Shown: positions 55,583-63,707, counted from the stretch's first letter. The stretch: DNA of 64,000 nucleotides from an uncultured Flavobacteriaceae bacterium (GCA_943789365.1 CALSTV010000001.1:310001-374000), one strand, 5' to 3'. Made by a program: numbers and translations. The notes: generated from the sequence alone by a model not told the origin.

Positions 55583-56290
55583 TTAGGGGTTCCATTCTCC
55601 GTCGCCTGGCGTACCGAAGACTGGGAAAGTAAATCCTAATCCATCTTCAAAAGATGTTACTTGATATTGTACACCTTGACCTAATACGGTTGGGTGATCA
55701 CCTGTCAATACGCCTCCAGTAGTCGTAACAACTACATCTACCAAAGGTGCTGCTGTATAATAAACTGTGTTTAATGTTGAGGTTTGACTCAAAATTTGAA
55801 TGGCTGTTACAACATTGCTCGGCAATCCTGCTTGTACCGTAACCATTACGAATCCTTGTACCAATTCTAAAGGAATTTGACTAGACTCTGATCCTCCTGT
55901 AGGTACGTCTATGTTTGAAATACCATAATAAGCGATCTCTACCAAATCGTTTGGTACAAATGAAGGATGTGTTACCGTTACAACAACATCTCCTACAACT
56001 TCAATGGTAAGCGTTTGTGTTAGATCCACTTCTGTAAATTCAGTAGGTCCTCCAACAATACCTCCAGAAACATACACGGTATAACCTGTCGTTTCATAGG
56101 TATGCAAATCTTCAGCATTTTTGGCTTGTACTCCTGATTGTGGAGTTAGCTCAAGTCCAAAGCCTATACTTACCATTCTTGGTTCTTGAGGTTCTTCTAC
56201 CTCTGTTGAATCGTCGTTACAAGAAGTCAAACTTCCTAAACTAACTACAGCTAATAAAGCTACTAATGTGTACTTAAATAAATGTTTCAT
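55583..56290 (-). CDS. Lipoprotein of unknown function, intact tandem copy
   Basis: A 235-residue lipoprotein with lipobox LGSLTSC (Cys24). An acidic spacer follows (NDDSTEVEEPQEP), then beta-strand-rich sequence: VSIGFGLELTP, YETTGYTVYVSG, LTIEVVGDVVVTVTHPSF, IPLELVQGFVMVTVQ, TLNTVYYTAAP and VLGQGVQYQVTSFED. I do not recognise the family. The strand pattern suggests an Ig-like or beta-sandwich cell-surface domain. It has a -7 element (56322-56329), its own terminator and a decayed copy downstream. Because the copy lies in the same direction, 216 bases away, this is a tandem duplication. Confidence 0.85.
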   Translation of the reverse strand: MKHLFKYTLVALLAVVSLGSLTSCNDDSTEVEEPQEPRMVSIGFGLELTPQSGVQAKNAEDLHTYETTGYTVYVSGGIVGGPTEFTEVDLTQTLTIEVVGDVVVTVTHPSFVPNDLVEIAYYGISNIDVPTGGSESSQIPLELVQGFVMVTVQAGLPSNVVTAIQILSQTSTLNTVYYTAAPLVDVVVTTTGGVLTGDHPTVLGQGVQYQVTSFEDGLGFTFPVFGTPGDGEWNP

Positions 56291-56321
56291 TTTTTTCCAA
56301 TTTTGTGGGTTAAATATGGGG

Positions 56322-56329
56322 CAAATATA
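56322..56329 (-). promoter_or_regulatory. -7 element of the lipoprotein gene
   Basis: TATATTTG on the minus strand, 31 bases upstream of the ATG at 56290. No upstream TTG box was matched. Confidence 0.5.
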
Positions 56330-56433
56330 GAGCTACCACAAAGTTGAATTCTCAAGAAATAACTGAACTGTCTATATGTACAAGTAAAGTGTCTTTTTAA
56401 GGACCTGAATTAAAATGAATTGTTTAGAAAGTT

Positions 56434-57756
56434 CTAAATATGTTTCATTAATTGCAATCCTAAAGCACAGTTCAAACATTTTTTTTTATCGCAATAATTC
56501 GTTTTCATCTCCAATAAGGCTTGACTTTCAAGAGCATTTTCAGCACTTACTCCCAATGCTTTAAAATGCTCTATGACAGCATTTTTTTCCGCTTTTACAG
56601 AAAGCATACTATTTTCCAAATCATCAGTACCTAACAGCTTATTGCTACTCATATAAGCATATTTTAAGGGTATGATTGCATTTATCAGTAGGGTGTCCAT
56701 AAATCTTTTGGACACGATTTTTTGTCTTTTTTTAGACGTTCTTCCAAAGACATAATGGGTATCCCAATAGGAAGCCGCAGGTACTTTCAACAAGGCATAA
56801 TAATCCTCCACTTTGGTAATTGACATCAACGAAGAAAATAAATTTGTTCGGGATTCATACAACGATGCCAATTGTGAAATTCGAATACTCGGAAAATTAG
56901 CAGGACGCAACCTAAAAAACTGAAACTGACTATGAAACAACGGTTCTAATTGAAACTTCCTAGCATAATAATTATATTCCGTTCGCAGCGCTGTATAATA
57001 AATATCTTCTTTTTCTTCTATTAGAAACCCTGCTTGTCCAAAAAACAAACTCTCCAGACCACCAGGGCTGCTCCGTAATTTTCTAAGTATCGAAAAATCT
57101 ATCGATTGCGAGAGGTTTAAAAAAGCACTCCCATTCAATTTCATTCCATAACCTTTTGCCAACATTCGAAACAATACCCCTTCCCAATCATTAGTCGTTT
57201 CAGCTAACATCATCAAAATTTCTTCGGTCTTCCTTTTTAAACGTTCAAAGTACAATCGCTGTAACCAATTTTTCACAATTACTAGCTCGACTTCCATGAT
57301 ATGTTTTTCACATAAAATCCAGCGTTGACCTCCTGAAAATATTTTTCTATACGATAACAAAGCAGATGTATGTACATAGTTCTTTAACTCCAAACAACAA
57401 ATTTCACTGCCATCTTTTCTAAATACAGGTACATCATACTCCCAGACTACATGTAAAATAACTCCGATATAATTTGCATCTTCCTCGTGCCTATGCACGT
57501 ACCAATCTGACGCTTTTACGTGAATTTCTACATTTCCAAACCAAAATTGACCATCAATCCTAATAGAAGCATTAAAAAAATCTGGACCACTTTCATGATT
57601 GTGCGCTCCAGTACCCAATAGTTCAATGGCAGTATTATGAACAGACATCAAATTGTTTAATTCAAACAATTTGAATTTCCAAACATAATGTAAAAACGCT
57701 TCTCGAGGGATTAATTCTGGTGCCATATTATATCGTCTAAGTCTATTCTTTGCCAT
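56434..57756 (-). CDS. DUF2851 family protein
   Basis: A 440-residue cytoplasmic protein with the DUF2851 layout: FLHYVWKFKLFELNNL at the start, HNHESGPDFFNASIRI and GNVEIHVKASDWYVHRHE in the N-terminal half, and a conserved C-terminal Cys group (YCDKKKCLNCALGLQLMK). The cysteines may bind a metal. The function is unknown. Two starts are possible: the ATG at 57754-57756, or ten codons later (MAPELIPREAFLHY), which fits the family N-terminus better. Confidence 0.82.
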   Translation of the reverse strand: MAKNRLRRYNMAPELIPREAFLHYVWKFKLFELNNLMSVHNTAIELLGTGAHNHESGPDFFNASIRIDGQFWFGNVEIHVKASDWYVHRHEEDANYIGVILHVVWEYDVPVFRKDGSEICCLELKNYVHTSALLSYRKIFSGGQRWILCEKHIMEVELVIVKNWLQRLYFERLKRKTEEILMMLAETTNDWEGVLFRMLAKGYGMKLNGSAFLNLSQSIDFSILRKLRSSPGGLESLFFGQAGFLIEEKEDIYYTALRTEYNYYARKFQLEPLFHSQFQFFRLRPANFPSIRISQLASLYESRTNLFSSLMSITKVEDYYALLKVPAASYWDTHYVFGRTSKKRQKIVSKRFMDTLLINAIIPLKYAYMSSNKLLGTDDLENSMLSVKAEKNAVIEHFKALGVSAENALESQALLEMKTNYCDKKKCLNCALGLQLMKHI

Positions 57757-57903
57757 ATTTTATTTACAAGGTACAGAACAATATTAGCAACAAAAAACGA
57801 CAGCCGAACATAAGTAATTAAAAACGAATACGTTAACAAATAATCAATTGAAAAGTCATTATTCAAAATCCTTACACCGTTAGTAAAAACGAATAATATG
57901 CTG

Positions 57904-57911
57904 TATTTTTG
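57904..57911 (+). promoter_or_regulatory. -7 element for the nitroreductase gene
   Basis: TATTTTTG matches TANNTTTG, 23 bases before the ATG at 57934. No -33 TTG at the usual spacing. Confidence 0.5.
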
Positions 57912-57933
57912 CGTTTACATAATATAAAAAACG

Positions 57934-58566
57934 ATGACAATTTTAGAAAGTCTAAAATGGCGATATGCCACCAAAAAATTTGCGAGTGACAACACGCTAT
58001 CTGAAGTACAAATTCAATTGTTAAAAGAAGCTTTCAATCTTACCGCAACTTCCTATGGACTGCAACCTATAAAAATGCTGGTCATACAAAATCGACCCTT
58101 GCGAGAAAAATTGGTCCCACATGCCTTCGGACAAAGGCAAGTTGCCGATGCATCCCATCTTTTAGTAATTTGCATTCATAAAAACGCTAGTAAGGAAGAG
58201 GTAGAAAATTACTTTAAACTTCTTAAAGAGGTGAGAAATACACCCGATGAAATCGTTGCCGGCTATAAAAACGACTTACTCAAATTGTACGAAAACTCCA
58301 GTTCAGAAGCGTTACGACAAGCGGCAAAGTCGCAAGCCTATTTAGCTTTAGGAAACTTATTAACTGTTTGTGCTAGCCTACAAATTGACAGCTGCCCTAT
58401 GGAAGGTTTTAATCCTGTTGAGTTCGACAAGATATTAAATCTTGATGCTAAAAATTTACAATCTGTTTTATTATTACCGGTTGGAACAAGAGCCTCAGAC
58501 GATTATATGGCTTCACTAAAGAAAGTGAGAAAACCCCTAGAAGATATGATTATTGACATACCATAA
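57934..58566 (+). CDS. Nitroreductase-family NAD(P)H-dependent oxidoreductase
   Basis: A 210-residue FMN-binding flavoprotein. The family opening LESLKWRYATKKFAS is followed by LTATSYGLQPIKMLVIQN (FMN contacts), FGQRQVADASHLLVICIH and CPMEGFNPVEFDKIL. It reduces nitro compounds or quinones; the natural substrate is unknown. It is followed 25 bases later by pepD in the same direction. Confidence 0.88.
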   Translation: MTILESLKWRYATKKFASDNTLSEVQIQLLKEAFNLTATSYGLQPIKMLVIQNRPLREKLVPHAFGQRQVADASHLLVICIHKNASKEEVENYFKLLKEVRNTPDEIVAGYKNDLLKLYENSSSEALRQAAKSQAYLALGNLLTVCASLQIDSCPMEGFNPVEFDKILNLDAKNLQSVLLLPVGTRASDDYMASLKKVRKPLEDMIIDIP

Positions 58567-58591
58567 CTAACCTCTTAAACTATAACCCTCT

Positions 58592-60055
58592 ATGCACTCA
58601 GATATACGAAATACAGCACCTCAAGTTTTATGGAACCATTTTGCTGACTTAAATGCAGTACCCAGACCTTCCAAAAAAGAAGCACGTGTTATTGCGTTTA
58701 TGGTGAATTTTGGAAAGCAACTGGGTTTGGAAACATCGGTAGATGCCATTCAAAATGTATTGATTAAGAAGCCTGCTACCAAAGGTATGGAAAACCGAAA
58801 AAAGGTGGTCCTCCAGTCGCATTTAGACATGGTACATCAAAAAAATGAAGGCACTGATTTTGATTTTGAAAATGAGGGGATTCAAATGGAAATTAAAGGT
58901 GAATGGATTTATGCTAAAGGAACTACTCTTGGAGCAGACAATGGTATAGGAGTAGCTGCTATTATGAGTATTCTTTCCTCTGACACAATTGCACATCCTG
59001 CCATCGAAGCTTTGTTTACCATTGACGAGGAAACAGGAATGACGGGTGCCATGGAATTGCAACCAAATGTTTTGACGGGCGATATTTTACTCAACCTAGA
59101 CACAGAAGACGATGACGAGATCTCTATTGGCTGTGCGGGTGGTATCGACATTACTGCTACCAGAACCTTTAAAGAGTTTGATATTGAGGATCCGTCTATT
59201 GCTTACCATATACGTGTTCATGGACTTCAAGGAGGCCATTCAGGAATGGATATCCATAAAGGATTTGGCAACGCCAATAAACTTATGAATCGCATTTTAC
59301 ATGATGGCTATGAAAATTTCCAACTTTCAATTGCATCCTTAGAAGGGGGAACTCTCAGAAATGCAATCCCAAGAGAAAGCACTGCACATATAGTCATTCC
59401 AAAACAATTTCAAGAAGCTTTTGAATACGAGTTTAAACTGCAAGTGGCAGCTCTAAAAAAGGAATTTCAACCCATAGAAAAAGACTTAGAAATTACCATT
59501 TCCGAAACGGCTCTACCCAAAAAGGTGATGGATATTGACTGCCAAAAAGATTTGGTACGAACGCTCTATGCTGCACACAACGGTGTGTATACCATGAACG
59601 CTAGCATAGGCGATTTAGTGGAAACTTCTAACAACTTGGCAAGTGTAAAAGTACTAAATGGTACGATTCAAATAGCTTGTCTTACACGTTCATTTTCAGA
59701 ATCAGGAAAAATGGATTTGTGTAATGCACTACGAGCGACTTTCGAATTAGGTAGTTTCGATGTAACTATTTCAGGTGATTATCCTGGTTGGGAACCAAAC
59801 ACAACGACTGAAATTCTAAAAGTACTGGAAGGTACTTACAAAAGAATGTTTGACGAAGCTCCTAAAGTTATGGCATGTCATGCTGGGTTGGAGTGTGGAA
59901 TTCTTGGAACGCACTATCCGAAAATGGAAATGATTTCATTTGGGCCTACTATCAAAGGAGCACATTCTCCCGAGGAACGTGTATCCATCCCATCTACTCA
60001 AAAGTTTTGGACTTTCCTTCAAGAAATATTGAAAAACATTCCACTCGCTAGGTAA
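58592..60055 (+). CDS. pepD: Aminoacyl-histidine dipeptidase (Xaa-His dipeptidase)
   Basis: A 487-residue M20 metallopeptidase that cleaves dipeptides. The metal ligands are H77 and D79 (LQSHLDMVHQ), the bridging D116 (LGADNGIGVA), the acidic pair in FTIDEETGMTGA (about 146-147) and the later SFGPTIKGAHSPEERV. The lid domain with LQGGHSGMDIHKG sits in the middle. Length is normal. Confidence 0.96.
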   Translation: MHSDIRNTAPQVLWNHFADLNAVPRPSKKEARVIAFMVNFGKQLGLETSVDAIQNVLIKKPATKGMENRKKVVLQSHLDMVHQKNEGTDFDFENEGIQMEIKGEWIYAKGTTLGADNGIGVAAIMSILSSDTIAHPAIEALFTIDEETGMTGAMELQPNVLTGDILLNLDTEDDDEISIGCAGGIDITATRTFKEFDIEDPSIAYHIRVHGLQGGHSGMDIHKGFGNANKLMNRILHDGYENFQLSIASLEGGTLRNAIPRESTAHIVIPKQFQEAFEYEFKLQVAALKKEFQPIEKDLEITISETALPKKVMDIDCQKDLVRTLYAAHNGVYTMNASIGDLVETSNNLASVKVLNGTIQIACLTRSFSESGKMDLCNALRATFELGSFDVTISGDYPGWEPNTTTEILKVLEGTYKRMFDEAPKVMACHAGLECGILGTHYPKMEMISFGPTIKGAHSPEERVSIPSTQKFWTFLQEILKNIPLAR

Positions 60056-60069
60056 CGTTGGTATTTCTA

Positions 60070-60105
60070 GCTGGTAATTAGTAACTGGTAGTTGGTAGCC
60101 AGATA
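60070..60105. repeat. Short degenerate heptamer repeat
   Basis: Units TGGTAAT, TAGTAAC, TGGTAGT and TGGTAGC are in 7-bp phase in the convergent gap between pepD and the FKBP gene. This is the weakest of the 7-bp arrays. Confidence 0.6.
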
Positions 60106-60188
60106 AATGGTTGCTGAAAGCGAATAGCCGTGAACAAAACTCCATACTCAACACTAAAACTAAGCATTAAAAACTCAACACTAAACCC

Positions 60189-61139
60189 TTATTTGATCTC
60201 CGGGTTTTTATAGGCAGGAAGGTCGCCATTTGGATTTTCAGGAGTTACAGAATTTTTGGCAACTATCTCACCAGCGGCATTAAAATCGAAGACAATTTCT
60301 CCGTTTACTAAGAACTCTACCTCCACTTCTTCTGAGGTAAGCACTTTGTCATTGTCGTCGTCAATATCGAGGTAATCAGAAAAGCCATCGCCGTCCGAAT
60401 CGTATTCAGTAATATTCCCGGCAGCGTCGAAACTCAATTCATATTTCGTTGGTACCAAATCTAAATCATGATCCACTAAATTCACATCATTTAAAGCAAT
60501 TCGGAATACCAAAGGTGAATTTGCAGGAATCCCTCCTTGTGCTTGGTTGGCATATCCTAAACCAGACGGAAAGAATAAATAACCTTCTCCTTGTTCTTCA
60601 TATTTGAAATCACCATCGACTACACCATCTATTTCCAATATTAATTTCCCACCTAAAAATTTCGGTAATCCATGAGACCAACCTCGCACTACTGAACTTA
60701 AAGTTAACCATATTGGGTATTCAGGTCTTGAATCGAACACAGTACTGTCTAATAACATCCCTGTATAGTTCATATATACAGAATCTATAGGCGAAGGATT
60801 CCCTTTCCCAACTGCATCAGAACCTTCTCCATTAAATTTATAATAATACATGGTGTAATCTGTAACCGTTCCATTGGCTTCAACACCCTCTATCGTCATT
60901 AAATTAGTATCTTCACTCAACGGTGTTTGATCGCCTCCGTCAGGAATGGTCCAAATACCATCGTCTAAATCATTGTAATAATGTGTTTCAAAATAAGTAT
61001 CCAGTAAAGCCTGGTCTATTGCTATTTGAGACTCATGGTCAAAATCATCTACAGGCTGTGAAGAACTTGTATCATCATCGCAGGAGACAATTGCAAAGCT
61101 TATTAGGCAATAAAAACTAAGGAGGATATATTTTTTCAT
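60189..61139 (-). CDS. FKBP-type peptidyl-prolyl isomerase lipoprotein
   Basis: A 316-residue lipoprotein. The frame is open to 61181, but the ATG at 61139 gives the signal MKKYILLSFYCLISFAIVSC (Cys20) followed by an acidic spacer. The FKBP domain spans about 125-230, with DSVYMNYTGMLLDSTVFDS, VVRGWSHGLPKFLGGK and YLFFPSGLGYANQ (the family's hydrophobic active-site strand). The C-terminal DSDGDGFSDYLDIDDDNDK is a calcium-binding thrombospondin type 3-like repeat. It probably helps fold surface or outer-membrane proteins. Confidence 0.9.
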   Translation of the reverse strand: MKKYILLSFYCLISFAIVSCDDDTSSSQPVDDFDHESQIAIDQALLDTYFETHYYNDLDDGIWTIPDGGDQTPLSEDTNLMTIEGVEANGTVTDYTMYYYKFNGEGSDAVGKGNPSPIDSVYMNYTGMLLDSTVFDSRPEYPIWLTLSSVVRGWSHGLPKFLGGKLILEIDGVVDGDFKYEEQGEGYLFFPSGLGYANQAQGGIPANSPLVFRIALNDVNLVDHDLDLVPTKYELSFDAAGNITEYDSDGDGFSDYLDIDDDNDKVLTSEEVEVEFLVNGEIVFDFNAAGEIVAKNSVTPENPNGDLPAYKNPEIK

Positions 61140-61187
61140 TCTAATGAATTCGTATTCAAATTTTAAAGGCGCAATGTACAATTTTCC

Positions 61188-61195
61188 TATCTTTG
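61188..61195 (+). promoter_or_regulatory. -7 element for the S4-domain gene
   Basis: TATCTTTG matches TANNTTTG and ends 34 bases before the ATG at 61229. It falls at the start of the long open frame (61193), which supports the ATG at 61229. Confidence 0.5.
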
Positions 61196-61228
61196 TTAAA
61201 AGAGAATCTTTATTTTTTAACTTTTTCT

Positions 61229-61600
61229 ATGAGAATTGACAAATACCTGTGGACAGTACGTTATTTTAAAACCAGGTCACTGGCTACCGAAGCTTGTAAA
61301 AAAGGACATGTAAAGTTAAATAACACAAACGTTAAACCCTCGAAAGAAGCGTATATAGGTGATCAATTGGTGGTCCGAAAAAACCAAGTCAACTATCAGC
61401 TAGAAGTACTCGATATTCCTAAAAACCGCGTAGGCGCTAAACTGGTAGACTTGTATCGCAAAGACACAACCCCTAAGGAAGCTTTTGAACACCAAGAATT
61501 GCTAAAGCTCTCAAAAGATTATTATCGTAAAAAAGGAGTTGGTCGCCCTACAAAAAAAGACCGAAGAGATTTAGAATCTTATACTTCAGAAGACAGCTAA
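61229..61600 (+). CDS. S4-domain RNA-binding protein (Hsp15-like)
   Basis: A 123-residue protein. The ATG at 61229 gives MRIDKYLWTVRYFKTRSLA, the family's start; the open frame begins earlier at 61193 but overlaps the promoter element. The S4 fold (about 1-60) includes ATEACKKGHVKLNNTNVKPS. The C-terminal part is highly basic (RKKGVGRPTKKDRRD). Hsp15 proteins bind stalled 50S subunits with a nascent chain. Confidence 0.9.
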   Translation: MRIDKYLWTVRYFKTRSLATEACKKGHVKLNNTNVKPSKEAYIGDQLVVRKNQVNYQLEVLDIPKNRVGAKLVDLYRKDTTPKEAFEHQELLKLSKDYYRKKGVGRPTKKDRRDLESYTSEDS

Positions 61601-61620
61601 ACACGGTAACTTGAAAACAA

Positions 61621-61644
61621 AATAGTTGTTAATTCTTAACTATT
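61621..61644 (+). terminator. Possible terminator after the S4-domain gene
   Basis: AATAGTT (61621-61627) faces AACTATT (61638-61644), a 7-bp stem 20 bases past the stop. Only a short T run follows, so this is weak. Confidence 0.3.
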
Positions 61645-61710
61645 TAAAATTGCACTACCCTAGGAGTTATAATTTCCCAAGCTAAATCTAAAAGACCACA
61701 CATTTTTTTC

Positions 61711-61718
61711 TATATTTG
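61711..61718 (+). promoter_or_regulatory. -7 element for the phosphoribosyltransferase gene
   Basis: TATATTTG matches TANNTTTG, 21 bases before the ATG at 61740. Confidence 0.55.
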
Positions 61719-61739
61719 AATCCATAAAAAAGCTTTAAT

Positions 61740-62237
61740 ATGACAGACAATCTAATTCTTAGCAATGCTCAAATTATCCATAAAACAAGGAGAATCGCAT
61801 ATCAGATTTTAGAGAGCAACCTCCATGAAAAAGAGGTTGTCCTGGCAGGAATTTGTGGCAATGGTTATATTTTCGCTAAAAGGATAAAAGAAGCCTTAAA
61901 CGAAATTACAGACTTAAAAATAAGCCTTTGCGAGGTTCAGATTGACAAGAAAAATCCTAGATTAGCTATTACAACTTCCATTCCTGTTGGGGCCTATGAA
62001 GGAAAATCATTGGTATTGGTCGATGATGTATTGAATTCAGGTTCTACCCTTATCTATGGTGTCAAACATTTTTTAAATGTCTCCTTAACACGTTTTAAAA
62101 CGGCTGTATTGGTCAATCGAAATCACAAAAAATATCCTGTCAAAGCAGATTTTAAAGGCATATCACTTTCTACTTCTTTAAAAGAACACATCCAAGTCGA
62201 TTTTTCGGAAAAGGATGCAATTGCATATTTGACCTAA
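61740..62237 (+). CDS. PyrR-like phosphoribosyltransferase
   Basis: A 165-residue phosphoribosyltransferase fold protein. The PRPP-binding loop is LVLVDDVLNSGST (about 91-103), preceded by VVLAGICGNGYIFAKRI and the hood segment ISLCEVQIDKKNPR. It resembles PyrR, the pyrimidine operon regulator/uracil transferase. No attenuator or pyr genes are seen nearby, so a regulatory role cannot be claimed here. Confidence 0.82.
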   Translation: MTDNLILSNAQIIHKTRRIAYQILESNLHEKEVVLAGICGNGYIFAKRIKEALNEITDLKISLCEVQIDKKNPRLAITTSIPVGAYEGKSLVLVDDVLNSGSTLIYGVKHFLNVSLTRFKTAVLVNRNHKKYPVKADFKGISLSTSLKEHIQVDFSEKDAIAYLT

Positions 62238-62324
62238 GATACAGTGCTGTTCGATACCAATTGTCTTAATATCGACACAAATGCGAAGTAAATAAGGCTG
62301 CTTTTTGGCAACTACTTTTTATCG

Positions 62325-62840
62325 TTAGCCGTTTATCAGTTCGATTATTTCTTTTGAAATTTCAGCTATATTCTTATCATTTACACTAACAATATGATTG
62401 GCTCTGTCATAAAACGGAGTTCGCTCAAAAAGGTGTTTAGCAATAAACTCTTGTAAATTCTCATCTGCAATGGAAGCGACCAATGGTCTCTGGGCTTTCT
62501 CATGAATTACCCTGTTGAATATCGTTTGAACAGTCGCCCGTAAATACAAGGAAACGGCATTTTCAAGAATGCTATTCATATTATCTCCAAAGCAAGGCGT
62601 TCCTCCTCCTACCGACAAGATAAATGAATCTGTTCTTTGCAAAAGTTCTTTTAAATAAAAGGTTTCCTTTTTCCGAAAATAGATTTCTCCATGTTTTTCA
62701 AAAATCTGTGGTATACTGAGTTGTTCTTTGGTTTCTATATACGTATCTAGATCCACCAAATCTAAGTTCAGTTCTTTACTAACAGCTTTGGCAACAGCCG
62801 ACTTTCCACTTGCCATATATCCAACAAAAACTATTTTCAT
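62325..62840 (-). CDS. aroK: Shikimate kinase
   Basis: A 171-residue enzyme that phosphorylates shikimate in aromatic amino acid synthesis. The ATG at 62840 gives MKIVFVGYMASGKSAVAKAV with Walker A GYMASGKS (7-14). DLVDLDTYIE and FRKKETFYL (shikimate contacts), SVGGGTPC and a lid region ending RPLVAS follow. The frame is open to 62879, but that extension lacks a family match. Confidence 0.95.
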   Translation of the reverse strand: MKIVFVGYMASGKSAVAKAVSKELNLDLVDLDTYIETKEQLSIPQIFEKHGEIYFRKKETFYLKELLQRTDSFILSVGGGTPCFGDNMNSILENAVSLYLRATVQTIFNRVIHEKAQRPLVASIADENLQEFIAKHLFERTPFYDRANHIVSVNDKNIAEISKEIIELING

Positions 62841-62901
62841 AGGTCTTTTATTCATTTGTTTACAAAGTACAAATATCACTTAAAAAATCACAACAAAAAA
62901 C

Positions 62902-62931
62902 TTGTCATGTAAAAATATGGTTTTATATTTG
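62902..62931 (+). promoter_or_regulatory. Promoter of tRNA-Lys
   Basis: TTG (62902-62904), 19-base spacer, TATATTTG (62924-62931): both boxes and the spacing match the Bacteroidetes vegetative promoter. The tRNA begins 26 bases downstream. This is one of the two full two-box matches in the window. Confidence 0.85.
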
Positions 62932-62956
62932 CACTCGCAATTACAAATTGCAACAA

Positions 62957-63029
62957 GACCTGGTAGCTCAGTTGGTAGAGCATCTCCCTTTTAAGGAGAG
63001 GGTCCTGGGTTCGAGCCCCAGCCCGGTCA
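62957..63029 (+). tRNA. tRNA-Lys (UUU)
   Basis: 73 bases that fold as a tRNA with anticodon TTT at 62990-62992 (loop CTTTTAA). D-arm AGCTCAGTTGGTAGAGC and T-arm CTGGG-TTCGAGC-CCCAG are canonical, and the discriminator is A73 (63029), with no CCA encoded. Acceptor pairs are G-C, A-T, C-G, C-G, then T5 opposite C68 (a mismatch), G-C, G-C. The last 8 bases of the gene (CCCGGTCA) are the start of the 144-bp array behind it. Confidence 0.95.
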
Positions 63030-63530
63030 CAGAATTAGAAAGACTAAGCGTATGCTTAGTCTTTTTTTTGTAAAACATTCTGGGGCGAGAAACCAGGACT
63101 CATATTTATTAGAAATACGAACCTGCCCTGAGCTGCTGCACGGTAGTGAAGCATGGTCGAAGGGGCCCGGTCACAGAATTAGAAAGACTAAGCGTATGCT
63201 TAGTCTTTTTTTTGTAAAACATTCTGGGGCGAGAAACCAGGACTCATATTTATTAGAAATACGAACCTGCCCTGAGCTGCTGCACGGTAGTGAAGCATGG
63301 TCGAAGGGGCCCGGTCACAGAATTAGAAAGACTAAGCGTATGCTTAGTCTTTTTTTTGTAAAACATTCTGGGGCGAGAAACCAGGACTCATTTTTATTAG
63401 AAATACGAACCTGCCCTGAGCTGCTGCACGGTAGTGAAGCATGGTCGAAGGGGCCCGGTCACAGAATTAGAAAGACTAAGTGTATTGCTTAGTCTTTTTT
63501 TTTGTAAAACATTCTGGGGCAAGAAGCCCC
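63022..63530 (+). repeat. 144-bp tandem array of tRNA-Lys 3' end, terminator and REP-like segment
   Basis: Units begin at 63022, 63166, 63310 and 63454, an exact 144-base period; the fourth is partial (to about 63530). Each starts with CCCGGTCA, the end of tRNA-Lys. Then comes a terminator hairpin AGACTAAGC/GCTTAGTCT with a T run (63041-63069, 63185-63213, 63329-63357), a GTAAAACATTCTGGGGCGAG segment, and a GC-rich imperfect palindrome (CCCTGAGC... GGTCGAAGGGG) resembling REP-type elements. Units 1 and 2 look identical; unit 3 differs at one base in CATATTTATT/CATTTTTATT. The fourth hairpin is altered (AGACTAAGTGTATTGCTTAGTCT region). Since 144 is a multiple of three, an open frame runs through it (63052-63492), which I treat as spurious. 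Confidence 0.93.
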
Positions 63531-63540
63531 CCAGACTGCA

Positions 63541-63610
63541 CCAGACCGCAAGACCCCAAGACCGCAACCGCACCGCAAGACCGCAAGACCGCAAGACCGC
63601 AAGACCGCAA
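63541..63610. repeat. Octamer tandem repeat (AGACCGCA)
   Basis: About eight 8-bp units, five of them perfect AGACCGCA near the end, directly after the partial fourth unit of the 144-bp array. It is GC-rich, unlike the surrounding DNA. From 63611 to 63742 I see only AT-rich sequence and the promoter of tRNA-Leu. Confidence 0.92.
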
Positions 63611-63707
63611 TCGAATACTCAACAACTCAATTTCCATAGGCTAAAGGTATTCAAAGAAGGAATACATCTTTTTTCAAAAGAATCTTTTATAGTCTCACTT
63701 ACATTCC

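Noticed and set aside
63052-63492. 146-codon open frame with three 48-residue repeats on the plus strand
   Set aside because: It arises because the 144-bp repeat period is a multiple of three. It runs through tRNA 3' ends and terminator hairpins and has no ribosome-binding site or recognisable protein features.
63022-63530. CRISPR array
   Set aside because: The repeat is 144 bp with no variable spacers; units are identical along their whole length and no cas genes are present.
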